Positions 1 through 6,611 of a stretch of DNA of 32,417 bases are shown here, piece by piece. Every line of letters begins with the position of its first letter. The stretch's first letter is position 1. Origin of the DNA: a virus; the IMG/VR virus record IMGVR_UViG_3300031669_000146, positions 1-32,417 of that record. The stretch is one strand, 5' to 3'. The notes beneath the pieces are model-generated. The model did not search any database and had not been told where the DNA came from. It saw only the letters and a program-made list of their open reading frames with translations. Made by a program: the position numbers and the translations under genes.

Positions 1-84
1 CGCCACTTTCTCGGCTGGCTTCATGGCCGCAAGGTCTTTCTTGGGTTGTTTGGTTACTGCTGTTTTCAGTGATTCGACACTCAT
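1..84 (-). CDS. Probable RecT/Bet-like single-strand annealing protein, N-terminus only (cut by window edge)
   Basis: Only the first 28 codons are present, read leftward from an ATG at 84 with an AAGGGG ribosome binding site a few bases upstream. The peptide begins MSVESLKTAVTKQPKKDL and is lysine-rich, like the flexible N-termini of many phage RecT-type annealing proteins. The main argument is position: it starts 10 bases after the stop of a YqaJ-type exonuclease, and such exonucleases are usually encoded beside their annealing partner. No catalytic or fold-defining part is visible, so the name is an inference from context. It is the last visible gene of the leftward early operon. Confidence 0.45.
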   Translation of the reverse strand, partial: MSVESLKTAVTKQPKKDLAAMKPAEKVA

Positions 85-94
85 AATAATCCCC

Positions 95-997
95 TTATTT
101 AAGGCGCAAAACGCGCGTTGATGTGGTTTTTTTGAACTGTTCAACAAGGTCCGGATAAGCATCCCCAATGGCTTTTTGGTCTAAACGTCGTGCGTCCTGA
201 GCTTTCCATGTTGCCAGAAGGTGGCCGCCGCATTCCATGCGCTCGGCTTCCCCGAAATGTGGCAGAATGAAGCCCTTCAAAGCCTCTTCCCGCTTCTCAA
301 GGTCCTTGATCGCCGCCTTAACTGCTTTCAAGTTTGCTACTTGGGCGGCAACCTCGTCGCTGACGGCAACAGCCACCCCTTGAGACTGCGGCCACGCCAA
401 CAGCGCATCTTCCGCCGTCTCGATCTCCGGCGGCGTCTGGTTCTGGACCATACCCCAGAATTCAATCTCCTTTTCGCGCATGAATGAGATCAGATCGTCG
501 TCCCGCTGGACCTTGAAGATGCGGAAGTCGTCCAGGCCGATCATCGCGGCGACGTGGCAAACATCGCGCCCCGTAACCATCAGCCCGTGCATGAACTGAG
601 CGGCGTAGTAGATCGGGATTTCGTCGCTCCCAGCCTCCCCCCATAGGCCCCTTGCGAAGGGCTGGGCACTCTTGGCGTCGATGTTTTCGTTGCCCGTTTC
701 CCCATCGATCTCAGCGGCAAGGAAGGGGTATTCCGAGTCGGAAAAGCGGCGGTTGCGGTGCTCTACATGCAGCCCAGATTCATCCTCGAACATTTGGAGG
801 ATTACGGGCTCAAGACGTTTGCCGCGAGCAAAAATCTTCTCCTTGTCAGTATCAACCTGATCTGCAATCAGCCCGGTCTTTTTGGCCCAGAGCTGATATC
901 GCGTCTGCCATGGGGACACTCCGAGGATCGCTGCCGCATCACTACCGCCGATATATGTCAGCCGGTCAGGCTGTTCTGTTTGGATTGTTGCATTCAC
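95..997 (-). CDS. YqaJ-family (lambda-exonuclease-like) recombination exonuclease
   Basis: This 300-residue protein belongs to the YqaJ viral recombinase family, PD-(D/E)XK nucleases that resect double-strand ends for single-strand annealing recombination. Visible hallmarks are the GGSDAAAILG block (residues 17-26) followed by SPW and a KTG motif, RLEP with a family glutamate near 63, an acidic EIDGE at 97-100, the NIDAKS segment at 105-110 where the family has its E-x-K pair, and the glutamine helix beginning QFMHG at 134. The C-terminal third is charged and probably coiled coil. I chose the GTG at 997 because AGGAAGG lies just upstream; an ATG 14 codons earlier (1039) has no comparable site. 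Family assignment is firm; activity is inferred. Confidence 0.88.
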   Translation of the reverse strand: MNATIQTEQPDRLTYIGGSDAAAILGVSPWQTRYQLWAKKTGLIADQVDTDKEKIFARGKRLEPVILQMFEDESGLHVEHRNRRFSDSEYPFLAAEIDGETGNENIDAKSAQPFARGLWGEAGSDEIPIYYAAQFMHGLMVTGRDVCHVAAMIGLDDFRIFKVQRDDDLISFMREKEIEFWGMVQNQTPPEIETAEDALLAWPQSQGVAVAVSDEVAAQVANLKAVKAAIKDLEKREEALKGFILPHFGEAERMECGGHLLATWKAQDARRLDQKAIGDAYPDLVEQFKKTTSTRVLRLK

Positions 998-1059
998 TGA
1001 TATCCCCTTCCTGTCATGTTGAACAAACGATAACACCATATTTAAGACACGTCAACTGT

Positions 1060-1323
1060 TTAGTTTCCCTGATCCCATTCCATCTTCTTGACGCGCTTGT
1101 CGATGGCGGTAAAGGCACCATCAAGAATCTCCACTATCACGTAGCTTTTAAGGGCTGCTTTGGCGCGGATTGCATCCTCAAGAATGGCGACGGATAGCTG
1201 GCGCTCATGAGCGGCATCCTCTTCGAGCCGCGCTATCCGCTCCAGGGCGCTTGATAAGGCCTTCACGATATGGCCTTGAGCAGTATGAAAATCTACCAAT
1301 GCATGGGGGTCTATGTAGATCAT
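1060..1323 (-). CDS. Hypothetical small early protein, helical
   Basis: An 87-residue protein of unknown function. The middle (about residues 15-60) is rich in Ala, Glu, Leu and Arg and should form a long helix or short coiled coil; there are no cysteines or membrane segments. Its ATG at 1323 overlaps the stop of the upstream gene (ATGA), so translation is probably coupled. It lies directly upstream of the exonuclease in the leftward early operon, which suggests an early, possibly recombination-related or host-takeover role, but nothing in the sequence specifies one. Confidence 0.65.
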   Translation of the reverse strand: MIYIDPHALVDFHTAQGHIVKALSSALERIARLEEDAAHERQLSVAILEDAIRAKAALKSYVIVEILDGAFTAIDKRVKKMEWDQGN

Positions 1324-1538
1324 GCGGCCACCTCTTTCTTGTCACGCAACGACGCCATATAAAGCTCAGTATCAGCATCTTGCAGAGCACGGATAAAGGC
1401 TTTGCGCTCAGCGGCGTTGAATATTCCGAGCGACATCGGGCCAACGCCGACCAATAAGTAATCTACGGCTGCCGAGTAATTCGTATCGATTTTTGCTTGA
1501 ATGGTTATAGGGTGACCCTGTATTGTTATTGTGCTCAT
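1320..1538 (-). CDS. Hypothetical small early protein
   Basis: A 72-residue protein of unknown family. I start it at the ATG at 1538 (MSTITIQGHPI) because that codon forms an ATGA overlap with the stop of the preceding gene and is preceded by AAGGGGG. An in-frame ATG ten codons earlier lacks such a site. The N-terminus looks beta-rich and the C-terminal half helical (FNAAERKAFIRAL...), ending in a charged tail. It sits in the overlapping chain of small leftward genes. Confidence 0.62.
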   Translation of the reverse strand: MSTITIQGHPITIQAKIDTNYSAAVDYLLVGVGPMSLGIFNAAERKAFIRALQDADTELYMASLRDKKEVAA

Positions 1539-1768
1539 GCCGACACCCCCTTCTTTATCTGGTCCCATGCGACAGAGTTTCTTTCTGCCAAGATATCTCT
1601 CGCTTCAGAAAGGCTGAGTGCTACATCGTCTCCCACTAAATCGACGAGGCTCTCCAGTAACGACTGGTAAACTCCAAGCATAAAATGCGGGTTTTCGACC
1701 ATGTAATGCTGGTTATAAAATGCTTCCTTGTTGTGGTTTTGCAGGTATTCTGTAAGTTTTGATTTCAT
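1535..1768 (-). CDS. Hypothetical small early protein
   Basis: A 77-residue, mostly acidic and helical protein starting MKSKLTEYLQNHNKEAF. It has an excellent AGGAGAACATC ribosome binding site before the ATG at 1768, and that site overlaps the stop of the upstream gene. No motif is recognised. The hydrophobic pattern around residues 30-50 (LGVYQSLLESLVDLVG) suggests an amphipathic helix rather than a membrane span. It is part of the coupled leftward operon. Confidence 0.65.
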   Translation of the reverse strand: MKSKLTEYLQNHNKEAFYNQHYMVENPHFMLGVYQSLLESLVDLVGDDVALSLSEARDILAERNSVAWDQIKKGVSA

Positions 1769-1777
1769 GATGTTCTC

Positions 1778-2053
1778 CTAAAAGTCGTTTTCTTCGGCGA
1801 TGCAAAGCCAGTATTCAACTAATTCGTTGCGCCGTTTACAGTCTGATGGCGAAATATTCCAAGTTGACTGGATACGAAAAAGCGGTCGCTCAGATTTTTT
1901 GAAGCAATACTCCGTCATCATTTTTCCTGTCTCTCTCGTGCCATCGAGCCACGTTCCGTCGGGGTCAGAAAATGAGCTAAAAATGGTCAATTCGTCTTCA
2001 TGCCTTATGCGGATACAGGCTATGACTTCTGGCGATGTCGGGATAAGTATCAC
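1778..2053 (-). CDS. Hypothetical small early protein
   Basis: A 91-residue protein of unknown function that starts at a GTG (2053) with AAAGGGG upstream. The sequence has mixed charge, three cysteines spread without a metal-binding spacing, and several aromatic residues in the C-terminal half. The gap to each neighbour is about ten bases, in keeping with one transcript. No family recognised. Confidence 0.58.
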   Translation of the reverse strand: MILIPTSPEVIACIRIRHEDELTIFSSFSDPDGTWLDGTRETGKMMTEYCFKKSERPLFRIQSTWNISPSDCKRRNELVEYWLCIAEENDF

Positions 2054-2065
2054 CGGGATACCCCT

Positions 2066-2374
2066 TTACGCTACTGGTTGTGGTGGCACCGGCCAGGACT
2101 GCACGATTGGAAGCGCTTTGATTTCTTCCAAAATAGCAGTCGCCTTCTCAGTGGTAAGATAACCTACCACATCGTCAGTTACCGGGGTGTCGTAGCAAAT
2201 AGAATCACCTTTCAAGACTGCCAACTCTAGCAATCCTTCGTTACCGCCATAGGAATGTTGGTGGCAAACAATTGATGCACCATACCCATTTTTAAATTTA
2301 TATATTTTAGCTTCTCCGCTGATGAACATGGGCAGCGGACGGCATTCTCCACCTTGCGGGAATTGCTCTTTCAT
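2066..2374 (-). CDS. Hypothetical early protein
   Basis: A 102-residue protein with no recognised domain. It begins [20 protein letters not shown], continues with a beta-rich part ([18 protein letters not shown]) and ends with a helical segment and a proline-rich tail. The ATG at 2374 overlaps the stop of the upstream gene as ATGA and has AAGGAGATACAGAA before it. The segment [15 protein letters not shown] is the most distinctive part and would be the best search seed. Confidence 0.62.
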   Translation of the reverse strand: MKEQFPQGGECRPLPMFISGEAKIYKFKNGYGASIVCHQHSYGGNEGLLELAVLKGDSICYDTPVTDDVVGYLTTEKATAILEEIKALPIVQSWPVPPQPVA

Positions 2375-2733
2375 TTCTGTATCTCCTTAGTAATGGCCGC
2401 GAGTGCTGGGCTCTCGGCGGTCGGTTTCATGTAATGCTGACCGGCACAGGGTTCGTATCGTGGCGAAACAAAAACGTGATGGTAAAATGGTGGCAGCGTG
2501 GCAGGATAGGGCGTGCAATAGCCGTCCCGGAAAATGGCAACCGGCATTTTACCGGGGTAAGTGAGGTACACCGTGGGGTAGTCTGCCGATGAGATGGCCT
2601 TCTGTACTGCTATTTGGGCATCCTGCCAGCCGCGCTTGTAGCCGAGCCGGTTGGATAGCTGGGCCAGTCCTACGGCACCGATGATTGCGGCTGCTGCGGT
2701 GCACGTAATGAGCACTGTTTTTATGCGTGTCAT
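2371..2733 (-). CDS. Hypothetical membrane-anchored or exported small protein
   Basis: A 120-residue protein with a basic start (MTRIK) followed by a hydrophobic stretch from about residue 6 to 26, which fits a signal anchor or an uncleaved signal peptide. The rest is polar, proline- and tyrosine-rich, and contains two cysteines about 24 residues apart that could form a disulfide outside the cytoplasm. An AAGGAG site precedes the ATG, and the ATG overlaps the upstream stop. Function unknown; an envelope-facing early protein is the simplest reading. Confidence 0.6.
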   Translation of the reverse strand: MTRIKTVLITCTAAAAIIGAVGLAQLSNRLGYKRGWQDAQIAVQKAISSADYPTVYLTYPGKMPVAIFRDGYCTPYPATLPPFYHHVFVSPRYEPCAGQHYMKPTAESPALAAITKEIQK

Positions 2734-3062
2734 TTCAACTCCTTTATGATCTTGTCCGCAGATTCCTGTGACACCGTGAGATGAACGGGAGGGGCAGGCA
2801 TCAGCGATAGTGCTTTTCCGACAGTTTCATTCATGAACGCAGCCATATTTTCGCGTAAAGCGTTTCTTTCTCTGGTCACAAAATGAAGCTCTTGGTCGAT
2901 CCACTCTATATAGTGTTTTGCGCGTTCCAGCTGTATTCTGAGATTGGCAACGCAATCAGCGCGCACATATTCAACGTCTGACTCAGGGTCTCCTTCATGT
3001 GAGCAATTACCGTCAAGGTGCCCCTTATTCGTGGGCACCCAGATTCTTTCAGGATATGTCAT
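2730..3062 (-). CDS. Hypothetical coiled-coil early protein
   Basis: A 110-residue protein. I take the ATG at 3062 (MTYPERIWVPTNKGHLDG) because it overlaps the stop of a small membrane-protein gene as ATGA; an earlier in-frame ATG at 3113 would read through that gene. The N-terminus with ERIWV and a later VEYVRAD is typical of small phage proteins of unknown role. Residues about 40-80 (ANLRIQLERAKHYIEW and on) form a probable coiled coil. No catalytic motif. Confidence 0.6.
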   Translation of the reverse strand: MTYPERIWVPTNKGHLDGNCSHEGDPESDVEYVRADCVANLRIQLERAKHYIEWIDQELHFVTRERNALRENMAAFMNETVGKALSLMPAPPVHLTVSQESADKIIKELK

Positions 3063-3139
3063 TTTCTCGGCCCCCAAGCAATAAGAAGAACAACCGCTGC
3101 CCATGCGATACAAACGAGGAGGAAGATGGTTGTGGTCAT
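3059..3139 (-). CDS. 26-residue single-span membrane microprotein
   Basis: A very short gene that is easily missed. It encodes 26 residues starting MTTTIFLLVCIAWAAVVLLI and ending AWGPRK, so almost the whole protein is one transmembrane helix with a basic C-terminus. It is supported by perfect operon fit: its ATG overlaps the upstream stop as ATGA, and its own stop overlaps the next ATG in the same way. Function unknown; comparable phage microproteins can modulate envelope proteins, but that is speculation here. Confidence 0.6.
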   Translation of the reverse strand: MTTTIFLLVCIAWAAVVLLIAWGPRK

Positions 3140-3339
3140 TTCGTGCGATCTAGTTCAGCTAGGAGGGCATCGGCGTGCTCAACGGCCTCCATTGCCGCTA
3201 AAGAGGGCGTCCACCAGCCGCCATCTTCGGACCCAGTTGAGATGAGCGCCGCCATGCAATCCTTCGCGATCTCATACCGCCGCTGCTCCCGGCGTTCACA
3301 GAGCGCCTGAGTTTTCGCATCTGTCAGAGGGTAGGTCAT
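3136..3339 (-). CDS. Hypothetical small early protein
   Basis: A 67-residue protein starting [20 protein letters not shown]. The start at 3339 overlaps the stop of the pentapeptide-repeat gene as ATGA, which I prefer over an in-frame ATG 19 codons earlier inside that gene. The protein appears wholly helical and ends in LAELDRTK. The segment KDCMAALISTG...WWTPSLAAMEAVEHADALL resembles small phage proteins of unknown role. Confidence 0.6.
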   Translation of the reverse strand: MTYPLTDAKTQALCERREQRRYEIAKDCMAALISTGSEDGGWWTPSLAAMEAVEHADALLAELDRTK

Positions 3340-4010
3340 ATCGATTGCTCCATGTCGTCGGCGGTGATTTCGATGCGCACTTCCCGGTCTTTGCACAGCA
3401 GGTCAATGATGCCGATCAGTGTGGGGTAAAAATCGGTGGCTCTCTTGCCGTCCATCTCTGCGATTTCTTCGTCGCTCATCGCCCGCCACTCGCCAAAGGT
3501 ATGGTTTTGGCACCCGGCGCGCAGATGTGTGTCGGTGACTAAAATCGGATACGCCATTCCATTGATTTGAATCACAGAATGCCCGTTTATTTTTGCGTTG
3601 GCCCCGAACAGGTTGGCCCCGCGCAGGTCGGCCTCGCGCAGGTCGGCCCCGCGCAGGTCGGCCCCGCGCAGGTCGGCCCCGAACAGGTTGGCCCCGCGCA
3701 GGTCGGCCCCGCTCAGGTCGGCCTCGCGCAGGTCGGCCCCGCTCAGGTTGGCCCCGTACAGGTTGGCCCCGAACAGGTTGGCCCCGAACAGGTTGGCCCC
3801 GCGCAGGTCGGCCTCGCGCAGGTCGGCCTCGCGCAGGTCGGCCTCGCGCAGGTCGGCCCCGAACAGGTTGGCCCCGCGCAGGTCGGCCTCGCGCAGGTCG
3901 GCCTCGCGCAGGTCGGCCTCTCCGCGTATTGCGGCAAGCACTAATTCTTTAACGGTTTCGACTTCTGCCGAGAAAATGACAGCGTTCGTAAAGCGGTTTA
4001 GTAGGTCCAT
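3336..4010 (-). CDS. Pentapeptide-repeat protein
   Basis: A 224-residue protein. After a 25-residue start ([19 protein letters not shown]) it has about 21 consecutive pentapeptides of the A(D/N)LXX type ([15 protein letters not shown]), which fold into a right-handed quadrilateral beta helix. The C-terminal part (about 140-224, [16 protein letters not shown]... and [12 protein letters not shown]) is a non-repeat domain often attached to phage pentapeptide proteins. Some members of the fold mimic DNA and protect or inhibit gyrase; whether this one does cannot be told. The start at 4010 has GAGGGA upstream and follows the previous stop directly; an ATG at 4052 would overlap the upstream gene. 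The repeat DNA is unusually uniform. Confidence 0.85.
   Translation of the reverse strand: MDLLNRFTNAVIFSAEVETVKELVLAAIRGEADLREADLREADLRGANLFGADLREADLREADLREADLRGANLFGANLFGANLYGANLSGADLREADLSGADLRGANLFGADLRGADLRGADLREADLRGANLFGANAKINGHSVIQINGMAYPILVTDTHLRAGCQNHTFGEWRAMSDEEIAEMDGKRATDFYPTLIGIIDLLCKDREVRIEITADDMEQSI
3600..3920 (-). repeat. 15-bp tandem minisatellite inside the pentapeptide-repeat gene
   Basis: The pentapeptide domain is encoded by about 21 head-to-tail 15-bp units, nearly all one of two versions on the + strand: GCGCAGGTCGGCCCC or GAACAGGTTGGCCCC, with a few single-base variants. Each unit is five codons, so gain or loss of units keeps the reading frame. The near identity at silent positions shows recent expansion or homogenisation, not an old repeat held by protein selection alone. 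Confidence 0.9.
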
Positions 4011-4011
4011 T

Positions 4012-4338
4012 TTAATTCCCTCGTGAGTTGAGATTGATAACAGCCTGTTCATGTATCACGCGCCCGCACAGGTCCAGAATCTCCTGGCTGACATCTTGCA
4101 GGCCCTGGGCGCGTTCTTCGCCCTGATAGCGATATTGTGATATGAGCTTGCGGATGAGTCTCTGCATCTTGTCCTTCTCGTATCCGCTGAGAGAGTCCAA
4201 AAGTTCCGGGGACTCTCCTGGGAAGTCGCATATGGATTGCTCTTCCTTTTCAATTGCTTCCTGCAACGCTGCTGCCGCGTCTTCGTCGTCCTCGGCGTCG
4301 GCCTGGCGCTGGTCGTTGTATGAGTCGTATCTGGTCAC
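4012..4338 (-). CDS. Hypothetical acidic early protein, first gene of the leftward operon
   Basis: A 108-residue protein read from a GTG at 4338 ([20 protein letters not shown]), which has a perfect AAGGAG seven bases upstream. An ATG at 4386 is excluded because it lies inside the predicted -10 box of the leftward promoter (4383-4388), upstream of the transcript start. The first third is strongly acidic with an alanine/glutamate helix; the second half (about 55-100) is a regular helical region with [19 protein letters not shown]. Function unknown. Being promoter-proximal it is probably among the earliest and most abundant leftward products. Confidence 0.62.
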   Translation of the reverse strand: MTRYDSYNDQRQADAEDDEDAAAALQEAIEKEEQSICDFPGESPELLDSLSGYEKDKMQRLIRKLISQYRYQGEERAQGLQDVSQEILDLCGRVIHEQAVINLNSRGN

Positions 4339-4382
4339 GATGTTCTCCTTATGTTTGCTGGTTGCGTGTTGCTGATGAGTGG

Positions 4383-4411
4383 ACATTACGCTTGTTGTGT
4401 GGACGTGTCAA
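4383..4411 (-). promoter_or_regulatory. Leftward early promoter (PL-like)
   Basis: On the minus strand TTGACA (4411-4406) is followed after exactly 17 bases by TAATGT (4388-4383), close to the sigma70 consensus. It would start transcription near 4376 and drive the leftward operon. It overlaps face to face with the rightward promoter, and an inverted repeat TGTTG-N11-CAACA (4393-4413) spans both -35 regions and may be an operator for a Cro-like protein. Confidence 0.7.
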
Positions 4412-4423
4412 CAGGATTATTGT
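4395..4423 (+). promoter_or_regulatory. Rightward early promoter (PR-like)
   Basis: TTGTGT (4395-4400), 17 bases, TATTGT (4418-4423). It is weaker than the divergent leftward promoter but well spaced, and lies about 50 bases before the first Cro-like gene. Its -35 box falls inside the same TGTTG-N11-CAACA palindrome, so one bound repressor dimer could block both directions. Confidence 0.5.
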
Positions 4424-4474
4424 CCGTAACATCAAAATAGTTTACCATTCGTCATCATCATCTGGAGAAACACT

Positions 4475-4699
4475 ATGGGCACGATCACCGAATATCTGAA
4501 AACGCACACCCACAAACATCTCGCGGACCTCTTGGGCGTCAGCGAGCAGGCGGTGTCTTACTGGAGCCGCAACCCCGGCAAGATCGGGGCGGTGGCATGT
4601 TGCAGCCTGGAGATCGCCACGCATGGCGCTATCACGCGCATGGATCAGCGGCCAGACTTGTTCGGAGACCTGGGATATGACGACGACGATACCGAGTAA
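4475..4699 (+). CDS. Cro/YdaS-like helix-turn-helix regulator 1
   Basis: A 74-residue DNA-binding protein. It has a helix-turn-helix of the Cro type (HKHLADLLGVSEQAVSYW, about residues 13-30) and a C-terminal DQRPDLFGDL, the end motif typical of the YdaS/Cro-like family. GGAGAAACACT gives a good ribosome binding site. Position, first gene to the right of divergent early promoters, fits a Cro-type lytic regulator. It is clearly paralogous to the product of 4915-5121. The turn has the usual glycine, but the region after the recognition helix (SRNPGKIGAVACCS) is unusual. Either paralogue could be the repressor; no larger CI-like protein with a protease domain is present. Confidence 0.75.
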   Translation: MGTITEYLKTHTHKHLADLLGVSEQAVSYWSRNPGKIGAVACCSLEIATHGAITRMDQRPDLFGDLGYDDDDTE

Positions 4700-4865
4700 G
4701 AAGCAGCCCTATGCAGACGACCGGACGAAGGATGTGCTGAACAAGTCCGGTGCTCAGACGATAGAGGCGTTCCTGAAGCAGAAGCAGGAGGAGTTTCTGC
4801 GGAAGGGGCGCGTGGCAGGCACTGTGCCGAGGTCCACCGCTGCGGATTGGCGGCGGGGGGATTGA
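4677..4865 (+). CDS. Hypothetical small protein
   Basis: A 62-residue basic protein starting MTTTIPSKKQPYADDRTKD. The ATG at 4677 has GGAGACCTGGGAT upstream and lies inside the end of the first regulator gene, overlapping it by 23 bases. An amphipathic helix (TIEAFLKQKQEEFLRKG) fills the middle. Its stop codon overlaps a TTGACA that could serve the next gene. Placed between two Cro-like genes it may be a regulator partner, but no domain is recognised. Confidence 0.55.
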   Translation: MTTTIPSKKQPYADDRTKDVLNKSGAQTIEAFLKQKQEEFLRKGRVAGTVPRSTAADWRRGD

Positions 4866-4891
4866 CATGACAAGCGATGCTTGCGATTTAT
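4862..4891 (+). promoter_or_regulatory. Possible promoter with internal operator before regulator 2
   Basis: TTGACA (4862-4867) followed after 18 bases by ATTTAT (4886-4891), a weak -10. Between them lies a perfect short inverted repeat, CAAGC-GAT-GCTTG (4871-4883), well placed to be a repressor site. The spacing and the weak -10 make this tentative. Confidence 0.35.
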
Positions 4892-4914
4892 CATTATAGG
4901 AGTAGTATTGAGCT

Positions 4915-5121
4915 ATGCAAACACTGAAAGATTATCTTAAAACCAGCACACAGCAAGAATTTGCCGACAAGATCGGCGTCTCTCGGCAGATGGTGTCCCA
5001 CTGGGTGAAAGGGACCAACCGCATTACTGCGGAGCGTGCGGTCCAGATCGAAGCTGCCACGGGAGGACAAGTCCTGGCATCCGACTTGCGCCCTGATTTG
5101 TGGAACCCAATTACGGGATAA
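4915..5121 (+). CDS. Cro/YdaS-like helix-turn-helix regulator 2
   Basis: A 68-residue protein paralogous to the one at 4475: both share the DYLKT/EYLKT start, a helix-turn-helix (here FADKIGVSRQMVSHWVKGTNR without the long spacer) and a terminal RPDLW or RPDLF. This copy looks canonical for the YdaS/Cro-like family, with the glutamine of the recognition helix and the ERAVQIEAATGG helix that follows. AGGAG lies about 12 bases before the ATG, a little far. It may be the actual Cro or repressor while the first copy has diverged. Confidence 0.78.
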   Translation: MQTLKDYLKTSTQQEFADKIGVSRQMVSHWVKGTNRITAERAVQIEAATGGQVLASDLRPDLWNPITG

Positions 5122-5220
5122 CGACTTCTATGCCGACAAGGGGGGCACCCCTAGATTGCGTTTCCCTGTCCGCGCAATCGTCGTCGGCACCTATTTCTGG
5201 ACAGGAAAGGACGGGGTATT

Positions 5221-5535
5221 ATGTTTTTTGTGATTAGAACACCATTGCTTGGAAGGGTAAGCGATATCATTTGCACGCACTATGCAAGCGACCCACGGTC
5301 TCTTGCCGATAGAATTGCTATTTACCCAAGGGCTCGACATGTTCCTGACTTCTCCATGAGTCACCTTGGAGACCTCCCCAACGATCCGCCCGTGACCTAT
5401 TCAAAGACTCAGGCGCTGGCCATAGCTCACGCTTTAACCAATCTCGCCAACACGCTGCCCGACAGCAATGGAATGGACAGGATTAATATTTCGTTTAACG
5501 ACGAATTCATCCCAATATTGGAAACGACGCCATGA
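5221..5535 (+). CDS. Hypothetical protein preceding the replication gene
   Basis: A 104-residue protein of unknown function starting MFFVIRTPLLGRVSDII, with AGGACGGGG upstream. Its last codons overlap the start of the replication gene (ATGA), so the two are co-translated. The only notable segment is a helix around TQALAIAHALTNLANTLP (about residues 64-82). The roughly 100 bases before it, 5122-5220, contain no convincing gene. Confidence 0.62.
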   Translation: MFFVIRTPLLGRVSDIICTHYASDPRSLADRIAIYPRARHVPDFSMSHLGDLPNDPPVTYSKTQALAIAHALTNLANTLPDSNGMDRINISFNDEFIPILETTP

Positions 5536-6611
5536 CGGATGACGCTCGACTTAAAACTGACATTCTTCAACACCCAAAGATAAAAAAACTTTATCGCAGG
5601 TTTAAAGCGGAAGGTCCATTGCGATTTATAGCCCTAATTTTGTGGTGCGCATCAAATCGTCCCGATGGTGATTTATCTGGTATGACCGATGATGATATTG
5701 AGTTATGCGTGGACTGGCCGATGGAGGAAGGCGCGTTCGTCGCCACACTCTCTGAAGTAGGACTGATTGATGGCGAGTCTGGGAATTTTTCCATCCACGA
5801 TTGGGCCGATCATAACCCGTGGGTGTGCGGGAAGAACGCAAGATCAGAAAAATCAAAGTTTGCCGCGATAGTGCGGCATCATGGGACAGCATATGCCGAG
5901 GCTGCCATGTCTGATCGTGCCAAAAAAAGGACATCTAAAAAGCACAGTGAAAGATGCAAAACGGAACCCAGAAACAACCCAGCAGGTTTTGTAGCAATGT
6001 CAGACGATGCCCGTAGCATGCCCGTAGCAATGTCAGACGATGCCCGTAGCATGCCCGTAGCAATGTCAGACGATGCCCGTAGCATGCCCGTAGCAGGTTT
6101 TAGCAATGCCCCTTCTCCTTCTCCTTCTCCTTCTCCTTCTCCTTCTCCTTCTCCTTCTCCTTCTCCTTCTCCTTCTCCTTCTCCTGTTCCGGTTGAGTCC
6201 CAAAAATCTGTGGCGCCCCAACTATTGGTCGAAAAGAAGCCTTCGACCGCTCTCAAAACAACGAATCGGTTCGATGAATTTTGGAAGGCATACCCGAAGA
6301 AGGCAGCAAAAGCGGATTGCATGAAGGTCTGGGCAAGCAAGAGGCTCGATGCTATCGCTGACCAGATCCTTGACGACTTGGCTATCAGGACCGCGAACCA
6401 TAGACCCTGGCTGGATGGCTTTGTGCTGAACCCGGCAACCTACCTTCGGGGCGAACGGTGGAATGATGCGGTTGAGACAACCAAATCAGAAACCGCTATC
6501 TCTGACGCAAACCCGTTAGGATTGTCCAAAGCGGGGGCAGAAACGGCCCGCAATGCCCAATCATGGATGAACAAAATGCTCGCAAAAAATAAGGAGAATC
6601 AACATGATTGA
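5532..6611 (+). CDS. Phage replication initiation protein (O-like) with an expanded Ser-Pro linker
   Basis: A 359-residue protein. Residues 1-100 look like the winged-helix N-domain of phage replication proteins (ILQHPKIKKLYRRF, LIDGESGNFSIHDWADHNPW). The C-terminal domain (about 245-310) has the FDEFWKAYPKKAAKADCMKVW signature of lambda-O-type and related replication proteins, with NPATYLRGERWND after it. Between them lie three copies of AMSDDARSMPV (about residues 155-187) and a P(SP)12 run (194-218), both from DNA repeats. It overlaps both neighbours and is followed by a probable helicase loader, as O and P are arranged in lambdoid phages. The domain assignment is by motif recognition; origin binding is inferred. 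Confidence 0.75.
   Translation: MTDDARLKTDILQHPKIKKLYRRFKAEGPLRFIALILWCASNRPDGDLSGMTDDDIELCVDWPMEEGAFVATLSEVGLIDGESGNFSIHDWADHNPWVCGKNARSEKSKFAAIVRHHGTAYAEAAMSDRAKKRTSKKHSERCKTEPRNNPAGFVAMSDDARSMPVAMSDDARSMPVAMSDDARSMPVAGFSNAPSPSPSPSPSPSPSPSPSPSPSPSPVPVESQKSVAPQLLVEKKPSTALKTTNRFDEFWKAYPKKAAKADCMKVWASKRLDAIADQILDDLAIRTANHRPWLDGFVLNPATYLRGERWNDAVETTKSETAISDANPLGLSKAGAETARNAQSWMNKMLAKNKENQHD
5994..6092 (+). repeat. 33-bp in-frame direct repeat, three perfect copies
   Basis: Three contiguous identical 33-bp units (5994-6026, 6027-6059, 6060-6092) encode AMSDDARSMPV three times. Each unit itself contains two copies of GCCCGTAGCA. The flanks are also related: GCAGGTTTT occurs both just before and just after the array. 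The units have no spacers between them. Copy number can change without a frameshift. Confidence 0.95.
6111..6185 (+). repeat. Hexanucleotide microsatellite (CCTTCT)12
   Basis: Twelve perfect CCTTCT units plus a final CCT, encoding Pro-(Ser-Pro)12 in the linker of the replication protein. One strand is pure pyrimidine, so the tract can also adopt triplex-type (H-DNA) structure. Every change by one unit is in frame and changes the linker by one Ser-Pro. Confidence 0.95.

Noticed and set aside
5130-5237. 35-codon frame between the second Cro-like gene and the gene at 5221
   Set aside because: No ribosome binding site, poor composition, and it overlaps the well-supported start at 5221.
5994-6092. 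CRISPR-like repeat
   Set aside because: The three 33-bp units are contiguous with no spacers and are in frame within a protein.
5879-6340. Minus-strand frame with a long Gly-Glu repeat
   Set aside because: It is the antisense reading of the CCTTCT microsatellite and lies fully inside the replication gene.
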